From: Streptomyces sp. NBC_01016
Lineage (GTDB): Bacteria; Actinomycetota; Actinomycetes; Streptomycetales; Streptomycetaceae
Assembly: GCF_026341035.1 (NCBI RefSeq)
Contig: NZ_JAPEOQ010000001.1
Location: forward strand, 2,604,001 to 2,668,000
Reading direction: 5' to 3'
DNA length: 64,000 nt
Position 1 is the stretch's first letter, and the number at the start of each line of letters is the position of its first letter. The position numbers and the translations under genes are program-made. Shown piece by piece: positions 20,948 through 31,018 of this stretch. Under the pieces are notes generated by a model. That model was given only the letters and a program-made list of their open reading frames with translations, searched no databases and was not told the DNA's origin.

Positions 20948-21040
20948 GTGCCCGTGACCCTCCCTGGCCCTCCGGCCCCTCCTGCCGAGGTCCCCAACCT
21001 AACCTCTGTACCTTCACGTGGCTGACATAGCCTCCTGACC

Positions 21041-21991
21041 ATGACTGGTGATGTGTGGCTGCCCTTCCGCGCCGATGAGATTCCGGGCCTCCCGCAGGGG
21101 CTCAACTACCGCTTCTGGAACGGCGAACCCGACTTCCCGGCGGACCCCGCCGACTGCGCGTACTACGTCGTCCCCTACATGAAGCCGCCGGGCCTCGGCG
21201 TCCGCCCGATGCCCGAGATGACGTCCCTGCGCGCCGTGCAGACGCTCTCCGCGGGCGTCGACCATGTACAGGGCGGGCTGAAGTACCTGCGCCCCGGCGT
21301 CCAGTTGTGCAATGCGCGCGGCGTGCACGACGCCAGCACCGCCGAGCTCGCGCTCACCCTGATCCTCGCCTCCCTGCGAGGCATCCCCGACTTCGTCCGC
21401 GGGCAGGACCGCGGCGAGTGGCGCGGCGGTTTCCGGCCCGCGCTCGCCGACAAGCACGTCCTCATCGTGGGGTACGGCGCCATCGGCGGTGCCATCGAGG
21501 ACCGGCTCACGCCCTTCGAGGTCGCGCGGGTGACACGCGTCGCGCGCTCCGCCCGTACAACGGAGCGCGGGCCCGTGCACCCGCTCACCGAACTGCCGGA
21601 ACTGCTGCCGGAGGCCGACGTCGTCATCATGGTGACCCCGCTCACCGAGGACACCCGCGGCCTGGTGAACGCCGAGTTCCTCGCGCGCCTCAAGGACGGC
21701 GCGCTGCTCGTGAACGTCGGCCGTGGCCCGGTCGTCGACACCAAGGCCCTCCTCGCGGAGCTGGAAACCGGCCGAATCACCGCTGCCCTCGACGTCACCG
21801 ACCCCGAACCCCTGCCCCAGGAGCACCCGTTGTGGCAGGCTCCAGGGGTGCTCATCTCGCCGCACGTGGGCGGCCCCACATCCGCCTTCCTGCCGCGCGC
21901 CAAGCGTCTCCTCGCCGCTCAGCTCACACGGTTCGCGGCGGGGGAGCCGCTCGAGAACGTCGTGCTCACCATCGACGGGGACAGCGACTGA
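21041..21991 (+). CDS. D-isomer-specific 2-hydroxyacid dehydrogenase
   Basis: A 316-residue NAD(P)-dependent dehydrogenase. The nucleotide motif VGYGAIGGAIED is present, and the catalytic residues appear in order: Arg in NVGRGPVVDT, Glu in DPEPLPQEHPLW and His in ISPHVGGP. It would reduce 2-keto acids or oxidise D-2-hydroxyacids; glyoxylate/hydroxypyruvate or phenylpyruvate-like acids are possible, but the substrate is not evident. It begins 93 bases from the divergent aldo/keto reductase. Confidence 0.9.
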   Translation: MTGDVWLPFRADEIPGLPQGLNYRFWNGEPDFPADPADCAYYVVPYMKPPGLGVRPMPEMTSLRAVQTLSAGVDHVQGGLKYLRPGVQLCNARGVHDASTAELALTLILASLRGIPDFVRGQDRGEWRGGFRPALADKHVLIVGYGAIGGAIEDRLTPFEVARVTRVARSARTTERGPVHPLTELPELLPEADVVIMVTPLTEDTRGLVNAEFLARLKDGALLVNVGRGPVVDTKALLAELETGRITAALDVTDPEPLPQEHPLWQAPGVLISPHVGGPTSAFLPRAKRLLAAQLTRFAAGEPLENVVLTIDGDSD

Positions 21992-22148
21992 CATCCGGTC
22001 CCACGCGACCCTGCACACCCCGCAGACCTCGCGAACCACACCGGCCCCTCGGGTAACTCCCGTACGGCCGCATGCCGTTCGACGGGCACGCTGTGCGCCC
22101 GCTTGAATGCGCCCTGTGCCCGACCCGCGTCCGCATCGTGCCTGGTCG

Positions 22149-22161
22149 TCACGGAGAGTAG
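22149..22161 (+). promoter_or_regulatory. Possible BldD-like box upstream of the CdgE-like gene
   Basis: TCACGGAGAGTAG fits the BldD consensus TnAC, 5 bases, GTnA except for the last position. BldD is the c-di-GMP-binding repressor that controls diguanylate cyclase genes, so a site here is plausible. One mismatch in a short motif makes this weak. Confidence 0.25.
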
Positions 22162-22283
22162 AGGAACTATGTCCCTGAGTGACGGGACTGGTGTATCGTC
22201 CCGACTGGGGCAGCGCCGTGCCAGCACGCGGCGCCGGGGAAGAGTGACGGACTGCGAGGGGGGCGACGGGCGATGCACGGCCT

Positions 22284-25200
22284 ATGGGCGAACGATCCGA
22301 CGCGGCGCGGCCGACGGCGGTCCTGTGCGGTGACCCGCGCAGCGATGCGGGGCCGAAGTCCGAGCTGTCGCAGGGCACATGTGCATCGAGCGGGCCCGCG
22401 CGGCAGTCGCAGAAGGCATCAGCAGGCGGGGCAGGAGAAGGCGGACACAGGAGCCGCCCGGCGGACCTGGGCGGCCCGGTGAGTACGCACCCCACTCCGA
22501 CGACAGCACTGGGCGCCTCGATGTACTCCGGCGGCCAGGCCCCCGTCCGCGCGCCACAGCGGGGCGGTGCGAGAGCCCAGTTGCTCCTCGCTCTCCTGTG
22601 CGCCGGCTTCGCGGTGGGGTCCGCGGTCGGCTGGGGTTCCGACCGACTCGCCCTGATCATGGGCGACTTCGGCCTGAGCCTCGCGGCGGCGATCGCCGCC
22701 GTATCGAATTTCGTGTACGCGCGCAGCAGCCGCAGCCGCTTTCGACCCGCCTGGCTCCTGTTCGCGTTCTCCTCGCTCATGGCCAGCTTCGGCAACGGGG
22801 TGTGGGGCTGGTACGAGGTCGTTCTGCGCGAGCCGGTGCCGACGCCGAGCCTCGCCGACCTGTTCTTCCTCTGCTTCGCGCCGCCCGCCATCATCGGCCT
22901 GCTCGTCCTCGCGCGGCGGCCCGTCACCAAGGCCGGCTGGATCTGCCTCGCGCTCGACGCCTGGCTCATCGCCGGCTCCCTGGTCACCCTCTCCTGGAGC
23001 CTCGCCCTCGCGCACACCGCCGAGTTCGAGGGCCAGAGCGTCACCCGCACCGCGCTCTCCCTCGCGTACCCGCTGCTCGACATCGCCCTGGTCAGCATGG
23101 TGCTCGCGCTGCACTTCCGGCGCTCTCCCGGGAGTCGTACGGCGGTGAACACCGCGATCGGCGCGCTCGCCCTCACGGTGATGTGCGACGCCCTGTTCAC
23201 CTCGCCGCTGTTGCATGCCAGCTACCGCTCGGGCGAGATCCTGGACGCCGGCTGGTTCGCCGGCTCGCTGCTGCTCGCGTACGCGCCGTGGGTGGGGACG
23301 CGGCGCGGTGTGCGCGAGGAGGAGCACTCGCTCGGGCCGGGCGGCCGCTATCAGGTCAGCTATACGCGGCCGATCTCCGGCTCGCTCGCCGCGCTCACCC
23401 CGTATCTGGCCGCCGCCGTCTGCACGTTGGGCATTCTCTACAACCTGCTGGACGGGCACCGGGTGGACCGCGTCGTGCTCTTCACGGCGTGCACGGTCGT
23501 CCTCGCGCTCGTCATGCGCCAGGGCATCATGCTGCTCGACAACATCACGCTCACCCAGGAGTTGGCGCAGAAGGAGAACCACTTCCGCTCCCTGGTCCAG
23601 GGCTCAAGCGACGTCATCATGATCGCCGCGCCGAACGGGACGCTGAGATACGTCAGCCCGGCCGCCGCGGGCGTCTACGGGCGGGACGCCGAGGATCTCG
23701 TCGGCTCCGAGCTCGCGTCGATCATCCACCCCGAGGACCTCGGGCGCGTGATGCACGAGGTGCGCAGATTCCTCGCCGCGAGCCAGATCGAGGAGCCCAC
23801 TACGCGCATCGAATGCCGCTTCCGGTCCGGCACGGGCACCTGGCTGAACGTGGAGTCGACGGTCAACCGCCACCACGGCGGCCTGATCCTCAACAGTAGA
23901 GACGTGACGGAACGGGTGCGCCTCCAGGCCCAGTTGCAGCACAACGCGGAGCACGACCCGCTGACCGACCTGCCCAACAGGTCGCTGTTCACCAAGCGGG
24001 TCGGACAGGCGCTCGCCGGGCGGCGGGCCGGCGACCTGGGCACCGCCGTGCTCTTCATCGACCTCGACGGCTTCAAGCAGGTCAACGACACGATCGGCCA
24101 CCAGGCGGGCGACGAGCTGCTCGTCCAGGCGGCGAGAAGGCTGGCCGAATCCGTGCGCGCATCGGACACCGCGGCCCGTCTTGGCGGTGACGAGTTCGCG
24201 GCGCTGATCGTCGGCGACGGGGGGCGCGACCACGCCGCGAGAGAACAGCAGATCTACGAGCTGGCCGACCGGCTCAGAATCACCCTGTCCCAGCCGTACT
24301 CGATCGACCGGCACGACAATGTGCGGGTCGCCGCCTCCATCGGCGTCGCCTTCGCCGAGCCGGACATCGGGGCCGGTGAGCTGCTGCGCAATGCCGACCT
24401 GGCGATGTACCGGGCGAAGGCGGCGGGCAAGGGCCGCGTCGAGCTGTACGCGCCGCAGATGCAGGCCGATGTCGTACGCAAGGCGGAGCTGGCGACGCGG
24501 CTGCGGTCGGCGCTGCACGAGGGCGAGTTCGCGCTGCTCCACCAGCCGATCGTCTCGCTCGACGACGGCCGGATCACGGCGGTCGCCGCGCAGGCCAGAT
24601 GGCGCAGCGCGCAGGGCATCCTGTTCACCCCCGCCGAGTTCCTGCGGGTGGCCGACGACAGCGAGCGCACCGCCGAGCTCGGCCGCTGGATGCTGGAGGA
24701 GGCCGTCGAGCAGGCCGCCGAGCGTGGGCACAGCGGGCATGCGACGCCGGTCGCCGTGCGGATCAGCGCCCGCAGGCTCCTCGACCGGGCCATGCCGCTC
24801 GGCTCGATAGAAGCGCTCCTCACCCGGCACGGGCTGCCCTCGGGCGCGCTCGTGATCGAGCTGGCGGACAGCGACCCCAGAGTCCCGCTGGACGAGCTGG
24901 AGCGGCGTCTGACGGCGCTGCGCCGCCTCGGCGTCCGGATCGCGCTGGACGGCTTCGGCAGCGGCTATGCGGCCATCACGGCACTGCGCCGCCTCCCCGT
25001 CGACGTACTGAAGCTGGACCGCTCGCTGATCGAGGGCGTCGTCGAGTCCGCGCGGCTGCACAAGATCACCAGTGGGCTGCTGCGGATCGCGGGCGACCTC
25101 GGGCTCAACTCCGTGGCGGACGGCGTGGACCTGCCCGAGCAGGTCGCCGCGCTGCGCTCGATGGGGTGCACGCACGGGCAGGGCATGGCGTTCTCCGGGC

Positions 25201-25334
25201 CGCTCGACGAGTACCGGCTGCGCCGCGCGCTCACCTCGGGGGAGTACCCGGTCCCCACGGGCCCCGCCGAGCCGGTGTTCGCGGGCTTCACCACGCTGCG
25301 CTCACATAATGAGACGCCCGTCCCACCCACTTGA
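22284..25334 (+). CDS. cdgE: Membrane PAS-GGDEF-EAL protein, CdgE-like diguanylate cyclase
   Basis: A 1016-residue protein from ATG 22284 (GTG 22479 and ATG 22521 are alternatives). About 95 disordered residues are followed by roughly ten membrane helices (about 98-415), a PAS domain (about 436-550), GGDEF and an EAL-like domain. The cyclase motif GGDEF at 634-638 is intact, and an RxxD inhibitory site (RASD) lies five residues before it. The phosphodiesterase domain is degenerate: EAL reads AAQ (768-770) and DDFG reads DGFG. It should therefore make c-di-GMP with feedback control and not degrade it. In S. coelicolor the gene before ilvB is CdgE; the name rests on position and domain order. 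Confidence 0.85.
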   Translation: MGERSDAARPTAVLCGDPRSDAGPKSELSQGTCASSGPARQSQKASAGGAGEGGHRSRPADLGGPVSTHPTPTTALGASMYSGGQAPVRAPQRGGARAQLLLALLCAGFAVGSAVGWGSDRLALIMGDFGLSLAAAIAAVSNFVYARSSRSRFRPAWLLFAFSSLMASFGNGVWGWYEVVLREPVPTPSLADLFFLCFAPPAIIGLLVLARRPVTKAGWICLALDAWLIAGSLVTLSWSLALAHTAEFEGQSVTRTALSLAYPLLDIALVSMVLALHFRRSPGSRTAVNTAIGALALTVMCDALFTSPLLHASYRSGEILDAGWFAGSLLLAYAPWVGTRRGVREEEHSLGPGGRYQVSYTRPISGSLAALTPYLAAAVCTLGILYNLLDGHRVDRVVLFTACTVVLALVMRQGIMLLDNITLTQELAQKENHFRSLVQGSSDVIMIAAPNGTLRYVSPAAAGVYGRDAEDLVGSELASIIHPEDLGRVMHEVRRFLAASQIEEPTTRIECRFRSGTGTWLNVESTVNRHHGGLILNSRDVTERVRLQAQLQHNAEHDPLTDLPNRSLFTKRVGQALAGRRAGDLGTAVLFIDLDGFKQVNDTIGHQAGDELLVQAARRLAESVRASDTAARLGGDEFAALIVGDGGRDHAAREQQIYELADRLRITLSQPYSIDRHDNVRVAASIGVAFAEPDIGAGELLRNADLAMYRAKAAGKGRVELYAPQMQADVVRKAELATRLRSALHEGEFALLHQPIVSLDDGRITAVAAQARWRSAQGILFTPAEFLRVADDSERTAELGRWMLEEAVEQAAERGHSGHATPVAVRISARRLLDRAMPLGSIEALLTRHGLPSGALVIELADSDPRVPLDELERRLTALRRLGVRIALDGFGSGYAAITALRRLPVDVLKLDRSLIEGVVESARLHKITSGLLRIAGDLGLNSVADGVDLPEQVAALRSMGCTHGQGMAFSGPLDEYRLRRALTSGEYPVPTGPAEPVFAGFTTLRSHNETPVPPT
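25301..25313 (+). promoter_or_regulatory. Palindrome overlapping a candidate -10 upstream of the ilvB leader
   Basis: CTCACATAATGAG is an inverted repeat containing CATAAT, a good -10 hexamer, at 25305-25310. It is closely matched by CTCGCATAGCGAG upstream of ilvC, with compensating changes in both arms. It lies at the end of cdgE, 55 bases before the leader peptide. Confidence 0.5.
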
Positions 25335-25367
25335 CACGCCCTACGCGCCGGGGGGAGGGTCAGTGCC

Positions 25368-25409
25368 ATGCGCACCCGAATTCTCGTACTTGGAAAGCGC
25401 GTCGGCTGA
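25368..25409 (+). CDS. ilvB leader peptide (branched-chain amino acid attenuator)
   Basis: A 13-codon gene encoding [13 protein letters not shown] with GGGGGAGGG as ribosome site. The run Ile-Leu-Val-Leu plus a later Val tests the supply of all three branched-chain amino acids. When they are scarce, the ribosome should stall and prevent the terminator 55 bases downstream. Attenuation of ilvB by leader peptides has been predicted for actinobacteria; the layout here fits that model exactly. Confidence 0.88.
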   Translation: MRTRILVLGKRVG

Positions 25410-25463
25410 AGCTGGGACCACCGGTCAGAACACCGGAAACCTGGCGACCGCACCCGGCGCGCT

Positions 25464-25497
25464 CCCCTCGCTTGCCTCACGGCACGAGGGGTTTTTT
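25464..25497 (+). terminator. Attenuator terminator in the ilvB leader
   Basis: Stem CCCCTCG (25464-25470) / CGAGGGG (25485-25491) with an inner TGCC/GGCA pair and a TCAC loop, followed by TTTTTT. A canonical U tract is rare in this GC-rich genome. A smaller hairpin, CCGGT-CAGAAC-ACCGG (25421-25436), lies between leader peptide and terminator and could be the pause or competing structure. Confidence 0.9.
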
Positions 25498-25599
25498 GTT
25501 GCACGGGTGCCGGTTCAGAACCGCCGCCAACCGCCCGACACACACGTAAGACCCTGCATAACCCTCGCAAAAACCCTCAGCATCGAGAAGAGAATGCCG

Positions 25600-27450
25600 A
25601 TGACCGAGCAGGCCACCGGGGCCAGCCAGCCGCAGCCGCGGCCCCGTTCCGGAGGACAGCAGTCCGCCCCCGTCGAGCACGTCACGGGTGCGAAGTCCCT
25701 CATTCGCTCGCTTGAGGAGGTCGGGGTCGACACCGTATTCGGTATCCCCGGCGGCACGATCCTTCCCGCGTACGACCCGATGATGGACTCGAGCCGGGTG
25801 CGCCACGTGCTCGTCCGTCACGAGCAGGGTGCGGGCCACGCGGCCACCGGTTACGCGCAGGCCACCGGCAAGGTCGGTGTCTGCATGGCCACTTCGGGCC
25901 CGGGTGCGACCAACCTGGTGACGCCGATCGCCGACGCGATGATGGACTCGGTGCCGCTCGTCGCGATCACCGGCCAGGTCGTCTCCAAGGCGATCGGCAC
26001 GGACGCCTTCCAGGAAGCGGACATCGTCGGCATCACCATGCCGATCACCAAGCACAGCTTCCTGGTCACCAAGGCCGAGGAGATCCCGCAGGCGATCGCC
26101 CAGGCGTTCCACATCGCCTCGACCGGCCGCCCCGGCCCGGTCCTCGTGGACATCCCGAAGGACCTCCTGCAGGCGCGGACGACGTTCACCTGGCCGCCGC
26201 AGCAGGACCTGCCCGGCTACCGCCCGGTGACCAAGCCGCACGCCAAGCAGATCCGTGAGGCCGCGAAGCTGATCACGAATGCGAAGCGGCCCGTCCTCTA
26301 CGTCGGTGGCGGCGTCCTCAAGGCGGGTGCCACCGCCGAGCTCAAGATGCTCGCCGAGCTCACCGGAGCGCCCGTCACCACCACCCTGATGGCGCTCGGC
26401 GCATTCCCCGACAGCCACCCGCTGCACGTGGGAATGCCGGGCATGCACGGTGCGGTCACCGCCGTCACCGCGCTGCAGAAGGCCGACCTGATCGTCGCCC
26501 TCGGAGCCCGCTTCGACGACCGCGTCACCGGCAACCTGGACAGCTTCGCCCCGTTCGCGAAGATCGTCCACGCCGACATCGACCCCGCGGAGATCGGCAA
26601 GAACCGCGCCGCCGACGTGCCGATCGTCGGGGACGCCCGCGAGGTCATCGCCGACCTGATCCAGGCGGTCCAGAAGGAGCACAGCGACGGTCACGCCGGC
26701 GACTACACCGCCTGGTGGAAGGACCTCAACCGCTGGCGCGAGACGTACCCGCTGGGCTACGACCAGCCCGCGGACGGCTCGCTCTCCCCGCAGCAGGTCA
26801 TCGAGCGCATCGGCCAACTCGCCCCCGCGGACACGATCTTCGCGGCGGGCGTGGGCCAGCACCAGATGTGGGCCGCGCACTACATCCAGTACGAGAAGCC
26901 GGCCACCTGGCTGAACTCGGGCGGCGCCGGGACCATGGGCTACTCGGTGCCCGCCGCGATGGGCGCCAAGGCCGGCGCGCCGGGCCAGACGGTCTGGGCG
27001 ATCGACGGCGACGGCTGCTTCCAGATGACCAATCAGGAGCTGACCACCTGCGCCCTGAACAACATCCCGATCAAGGTCGCCATCATCAACAACGGCGCCC
27101 TCGGGATGGTCCGCCAGTGGCAGACGCTGTTCTACAACCAGCGCTACTCGAACACCGTGCTGCACGCGGGCCCGGACGGCGAGACCCCGCCCAACAAGGG
27201 CACCCGCATCCCGGACTTCGTGAAGCTGAGCGAGGCCATGGGCTGCTACGCCATCCGCTGTGAGCGCCCCGAGGACCTCGACAAGTGCATCGAGGAGGCG
27301 AACTCGATCAACGACCGCCCGGTCGTGGTCGACTTCATCGTCCACGAGGACGCCATGGTGTGGCCGATGGTCGCCGCCGGCACCTCCAACGACGAGATCA
27401 TGGCCGCTCGGGACGTCCGCCCCGACTTCGGCGACAGCGAAGACGACTGA
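25600..27450 (+). CDS. ilvB: Acetolactate synthase large (catalytic) subunit
   Basis: Condenses two pyruvates, or pyruvate and 2-ketobutyrate, in the first common step of valine, leucine and isoleucine synthesis. The 616-residue TPP/FAD enzyme has the catalytic Glu at E75 ([10 protein letters not shown]) and the TPP motif GDGCF from about 470 with NN near 497. ATG 25600 is chosen over 25594 and over the long upstream frame because GAGAAG stands about nine bases before it and the Streptomyces IlvB N-terminus (MTEQATGA) matches. It is controlled by the leader attenuator and co-transcribed with ilvN. Confidence 0.97.
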   Translation: MTEQATGASQPQPRPRSGGQQSAPVEHVTGAKSLIRSLEEVGVDTVFGIPGGTILPAYDPMMDSSRVRHVLVRHEQGAGHAATGYAQATGKVGVCMATSGPGATNLVTPIADAMMDSVPLVAITGQVVSKAIGTDAFQEADIVGITMPITKHSFLVTKAEEIPQAIAQAFHIASTGRPGPVLVDIPKDLLQARTTFTWPPQQDLPGYRPVTKPHAKQIREAAKLITNAKRPVLYVGGGVLKAGATAELKMLAELTGAPVTTTLMALGAFPDSHPLHVGMPGMHGAVTAVTALQKADLIVALGARFDDRVTGNLDSFAPFAKIVHADIDPAEIGKNRAADVPIVGDAREVIADLIQAVQKEHSDGHAGDYTAWWKDLNRWRETYPLGYDQPADGSLSPQQVIERIGQLAPADTIFAAGVGQHQMWAAHYIQYEKPATWLNSGGAGTMGYSVPAAMGAKAGAPGQTVWAIDGDGCFQMTNQELTTCALNNIPIKVAIINNGALGMVRQWQTLFYNQRYSNTVLHAGPDGETPPNKGTRIPDFVKLSEAMGCYAIRCERPEDLDKCIEEANSINDRPVVVDFIVHEDAMVWPMVAAGTSNDEIMAARDVRPDFGDSEDD

Positions 27451-27473
27451 GACGCAGAGAGAGACCACGAGAT

Positions 27474-27998
27474 ATGTCCAAGCACACGCTCTCCGTCCTG
27501 GTCGAGAACAAGCCCGGTGTCCTCGCCCGGATCACCGCCCTCTTCTCGCGCCGCGGCTTCAACATCGACTCGCTCGCCGTCGGCGTCACCGAGCACCCCG
27601 ACATCTCGCGCATCACCATCGTCGTGAATGTCGAATCGCTCCCGCTCGAACAGGTCACGAAGCAGCTCAACAAGCTGGTCAACGTCCTGAAGATCGTCGA
27701 GCTGGAGCCCGACGCGGCCGTGGCCCGCGAGCTGGTGCTCGCCAAGGTCCGCGCCGACAACGAGACGCGCTCGCAGATCGTCGAGATCGTCCAGCTGTTC
27801 CGCGCCAAGACCGTGGACGTCTCCCCGGAGGCCGTCACCATCGAGGCCACCGGATCCAGCGACAAGCTCGAGGCGATGCTCAAGATGCTGGAACCCTTCG
27901 GCATCAAGGAGCTCGTCCAGTCGGGCACCATCGCGGTCGGCCGCGGCTCGCGCTCCATCACCGACCGGAGCCTGCGGGCGCTCGACCGCACCGCGTGA
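27474..27998 (+). CDS. ilvN: Acetolactate synthase small (regulatory) subunit
   Basis: Activates IlvB and gives feedback inhibition by valine. The 174-residue protein starts MSKHTLSVLVENKPGVLARI, an ACT domain (about 4-80), followed by the C-terminal ALS_ss_C domain ending SLRALDRTA. The ATG lies 23 bases after ilvB with GAGAGA/CACGAGAT upstream. The length is normal for the long bacterial form. Confidence 0.96.
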   Translation: MSKHTLSVLVENKPGVLARITALFSRRGFNIDSLAVGVTEHPDISRITIVVNVESLPLEQVTKQLNKLVNVLKIVELEPDAAVARELVLAKVRADNETRSQIVEIVQLFRAKTVDVSPEAVTIEATGSSDKLEAMLKMLEPFGIKELVQSGTIAVGRGSRSITDRSLRALDRTA

Positions 27999-28022
27999 CC
28001 GCGCAGCACTCCTGCGCGCCCC

Positions 28023-29115
<1,093 letters not shown>

Positions 29116-29121
29116 GCCTCC

Positions 29122-29159
29122 GGACAATGGGCCGCGGTGGACGCCGCGGCCCGTTGTCC
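29122..29159 (+). terminator. Terminator after ilvC
   Basis: GGACAATGGGCCGCGG (29122-29137) pairs with CCGCGGCCCGTTGTCC (29144-29159) over 16 bp with one G-U pair and a 6-base loop. No U tract. A second perfect stem, CCAGGGAG/CTCCCTGG, follows at about 29189-29218. Confidence 0.85.
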
Positions 29160-29330
29160 ATTCCGTCCAGCCTCGGACGAGTGATCCTTCCAGGGAGGCG
29201 TAAGCACGGCTCCCTGGCGGCACTACACTGCTGAACACATTCGCGTTGGGCCCACAGCGTCGTGCGTCTTAATCGCGGCAAGCACCCTCCACCGCCTGCG
29301 GCCGTCGGGACGGCCGTCCGCATTGGACCT

Positions 29331-29347
29331 GTGAGGACTCACGTGAG
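29331..29347 (+). promoter_or_regulatory. Overlapping palindromes over the serA start
   Basis: GTGAGGACTCAC (29331-29342) contains the GAGGA ribosome site, and CTCACGTGAG (29338-29347) contains the GTG start codon. They could be a translational or protein control site. The symmetry is clear, but the function is a guess. Confidence 0.3.
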
Positions 29348-30944
29348 CACTGCTGCCAACGGCAAACCCGTCGTACTCATCGCCGAAGAGCTGTCGCCTG
29401 CGACGGTCGACGCCCTGGGCCCGGACTTCGAGATCCGCCAGTGCAACGGCGCGGACCGGGCGGCCCTGCTGCCCGCCATCGCCGACGTCGACGCGATCCT
29501 GATCCGCTCGGCCACCAAGGTCGACGCCGAGGCGATCGCCGCCGCGAAGAAGCTGAAGGTCGTCGCACGAGCCGGCGTCGGCCTCGACAACGTGGACGTG
29601 TCCGCCGCCACCAAGGCCGGCGTGATGGTCGTCAACGCGCCGACCTCGAACATCGTGACCGCCGCCGAGCTGGCCTGCGGCCTGCTCATCGCGACCGCGC
29701 GCAACATCCCGCAGGGCTCGCAGGCCCTCAAGGGCGGCGAGTGGAAGCGCAGCAAGTACACGGGCGTCGAGCTCGCGGAGAAGACCCTCGGTGTCGTCGG
29801 CCTCGGCCGCATCGGCGCGCTCGTCGCGCAGCGCATGTCCGCCTTCGGCATGAAGGTCGTCGCGTACGACCCGTACGTGCAGCCCGCGCGCGCCGCGCAG
29901 ATGGGCGTGAAGGTCCTCTCCCTCGACGAGCTGCTCGAGGTCTCGGACTTCATCACCGTGCACCTCCCGAAGACCCCGGAGACCCTCGGTCTCATCGGTG
30001 ACGAGGCGCTGCACAAGGTCAAGCCGAACGTGCGCATCGTCAACGCCGCGCGCGGCGGGATCGTCGACGAGGAAGCGCTGTACTCGGCGATCAAGGAGGG
30101 CCGCGTCGCCGGCGCCGGTCTCGACGTGTACGCGAAGGAGCCCTGCACGGACTCCCCGCTGTTCCAGTTCGACCAGGTCGTCTGCACCCCGCACCTCGGC
30201 GCCTCCACGGACGAGGCGCAGGAGAAGGCGGGCGTCGCCGTCGCCAAGTCGGTGCGCCTCGCGCTCTCCGGCGAGCTCGTGCCGGACGCGGTGAACGTCC
30301 AGGGCGGCGTCATCGCCGAGGACGTCAAGCCGGGCCTGCCCCTCGCGGAGCGCCTCGGCCGGATCTTCACCGCCCTCGCGGGCGAGGTCGCGGCCCGCCT
30401 CGACGTCGAGGTGTACGGCGAGATCACCCAGCACGACGTGAAGGTGCTCGAACTCTCCGCGCTCAAGGGCGTGTTCGAGGACGTCGTCGACGAGACGGTG
30501 TCGTACGTCAACGCCCCGCTGTTCGCGCAGGAGCGCGGCGTCGAGGTCCGCCTCACCACGTCCTCCGAGTCGCCCGACCACCGCAACGTCGTCACGGTGC
30601 GCGGCACCCTCGGCAACGGCCAGGAGGTCTCGGTCTCCGGCACGCTCGCGGGCCCGAAGCACCTGCAGAAGATCGTCGCGGTCAACGAGTACGACGTGGA
30701 CCTGGCGCTCGCCGACCACATGGTCGTCCTGCGCTACGAGGACCGTCCGGGCGTCGTCGGCACGGTGGGCCGTGTCCTCGGTGAGGCGGGCATCAACATC
30801 GGCGGCATGCAGGTCTCGCGCGCCGACGTCGGCGGCGAGGCCCTCGCGGTCCTGACCGTGGACGACACGGTGCCGCAGTCGGTGCTGAACGAGCTGTCCG
30901 CCGAGATCGGCGCGACCTCGGCGCGGTCGGTCAACCTCGTCTGA
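29343..30944 (+). CDS. serA: D-3-phosphoglycerate dehydrogenase
   Basis: First step of serine synthesis: oxidises 3-phosphoglycerate to phosphohydroxypyruvate with NAD+. From GTG 29343 the protein has 533 residues, the long actinobacterial/plant type. The catalytic domain shows GLGRIGALVA, Arg in NAARGGIVDE, Glu in DVYAKEP and His in TPHLGAST. An intervening ASB domain (about 325-450) and a C-terminal ACT domain (EDRPGVVGTVGRVLGEAGIN) follow and should give serine feedback. GAGGA precedes the start. Confidence 0.97.
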   Translation: MSTAANGKPVVLIAEELSPATVDALGPDFEIRQCNGADRAALLPAIADVDAILIRSATKVDAEAIAAAKKLKVVARAGVGLDNVDVSAATKAGVMVVNAPTSNIVTAAELACGLLIATARNIPQGSQALKGGEWKRSKYTGVELAEKTLGVVGLGRIGALVAQRMSAFGMKVVAYDPYVQPARAAQMGVKVLSLDELLEVSDFITVHLPKTPETLGLIGDEALHKVKPNVRIVNAARGGIVDEEALYSAIKEGRVAGAGLDVYAKEPCTDSPLFQFDQVVCTPHLGASTDEAQEKAGVAVAKSVRLALSGELVPDAVNVQGGVIAEDVKPGLPLAERLGRIFTALAGEVAARLDVEVYGEITQHDVKVLELSALKGVFEDVVDETVSYVNAPLFAQERGVEVRLTTSSESPDHRNVVTVRGTLGNGQEVSVSGTLAGPKHLQKIVAVNEYDVDLALADHMVVLRYEDRPGVVGTVGRVLGEAGINIGGMQVSRADVGGEALAVLTVDDTVPQSVLNELSAEIGATSARSVNLV

Positions 30945-30978
30945 GGTTCCTGGGCCGAGTTTGCTGGTCTGATTAGTA

Positions 30979-31014
30979 CGAGGGCCGGGTCACCCACGGG
31001 TGACCCGGCCCTCG
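30979..31014. terminator. Bidirectional terminator between serA and the convergent LAL gene
   Basis: GAGGGCCGGGTCACCC (30980-30995) pairs perfectly with GGGTGACCCGGCCCTC (30998-31013), plus one closing C-G pair. Placed between two converging genes, it can serve both. It is followed by GTTT on the plus strand. Confidence 0.9.
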
Positions 31015-31018
31015 CGTT

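Noticed and set aside
22169..22333. A 54-codon open frame with a good ribosome site overlapping the cdgE start
   Set aside because: Composition is Arg/Gly-rich and unlike any protein I know. The overlap with the cdgE start in another frame leaves it undecided, so it was not listed as a gene.
25331..25336. TTGACA as the -35 of the ilvB promoter
   Set aside because: It overlaps the cdgE stop codon, and the sequence 16-18 bases downstream is G-rich with no -10. The CATAAT at 25305 is a better candidate.
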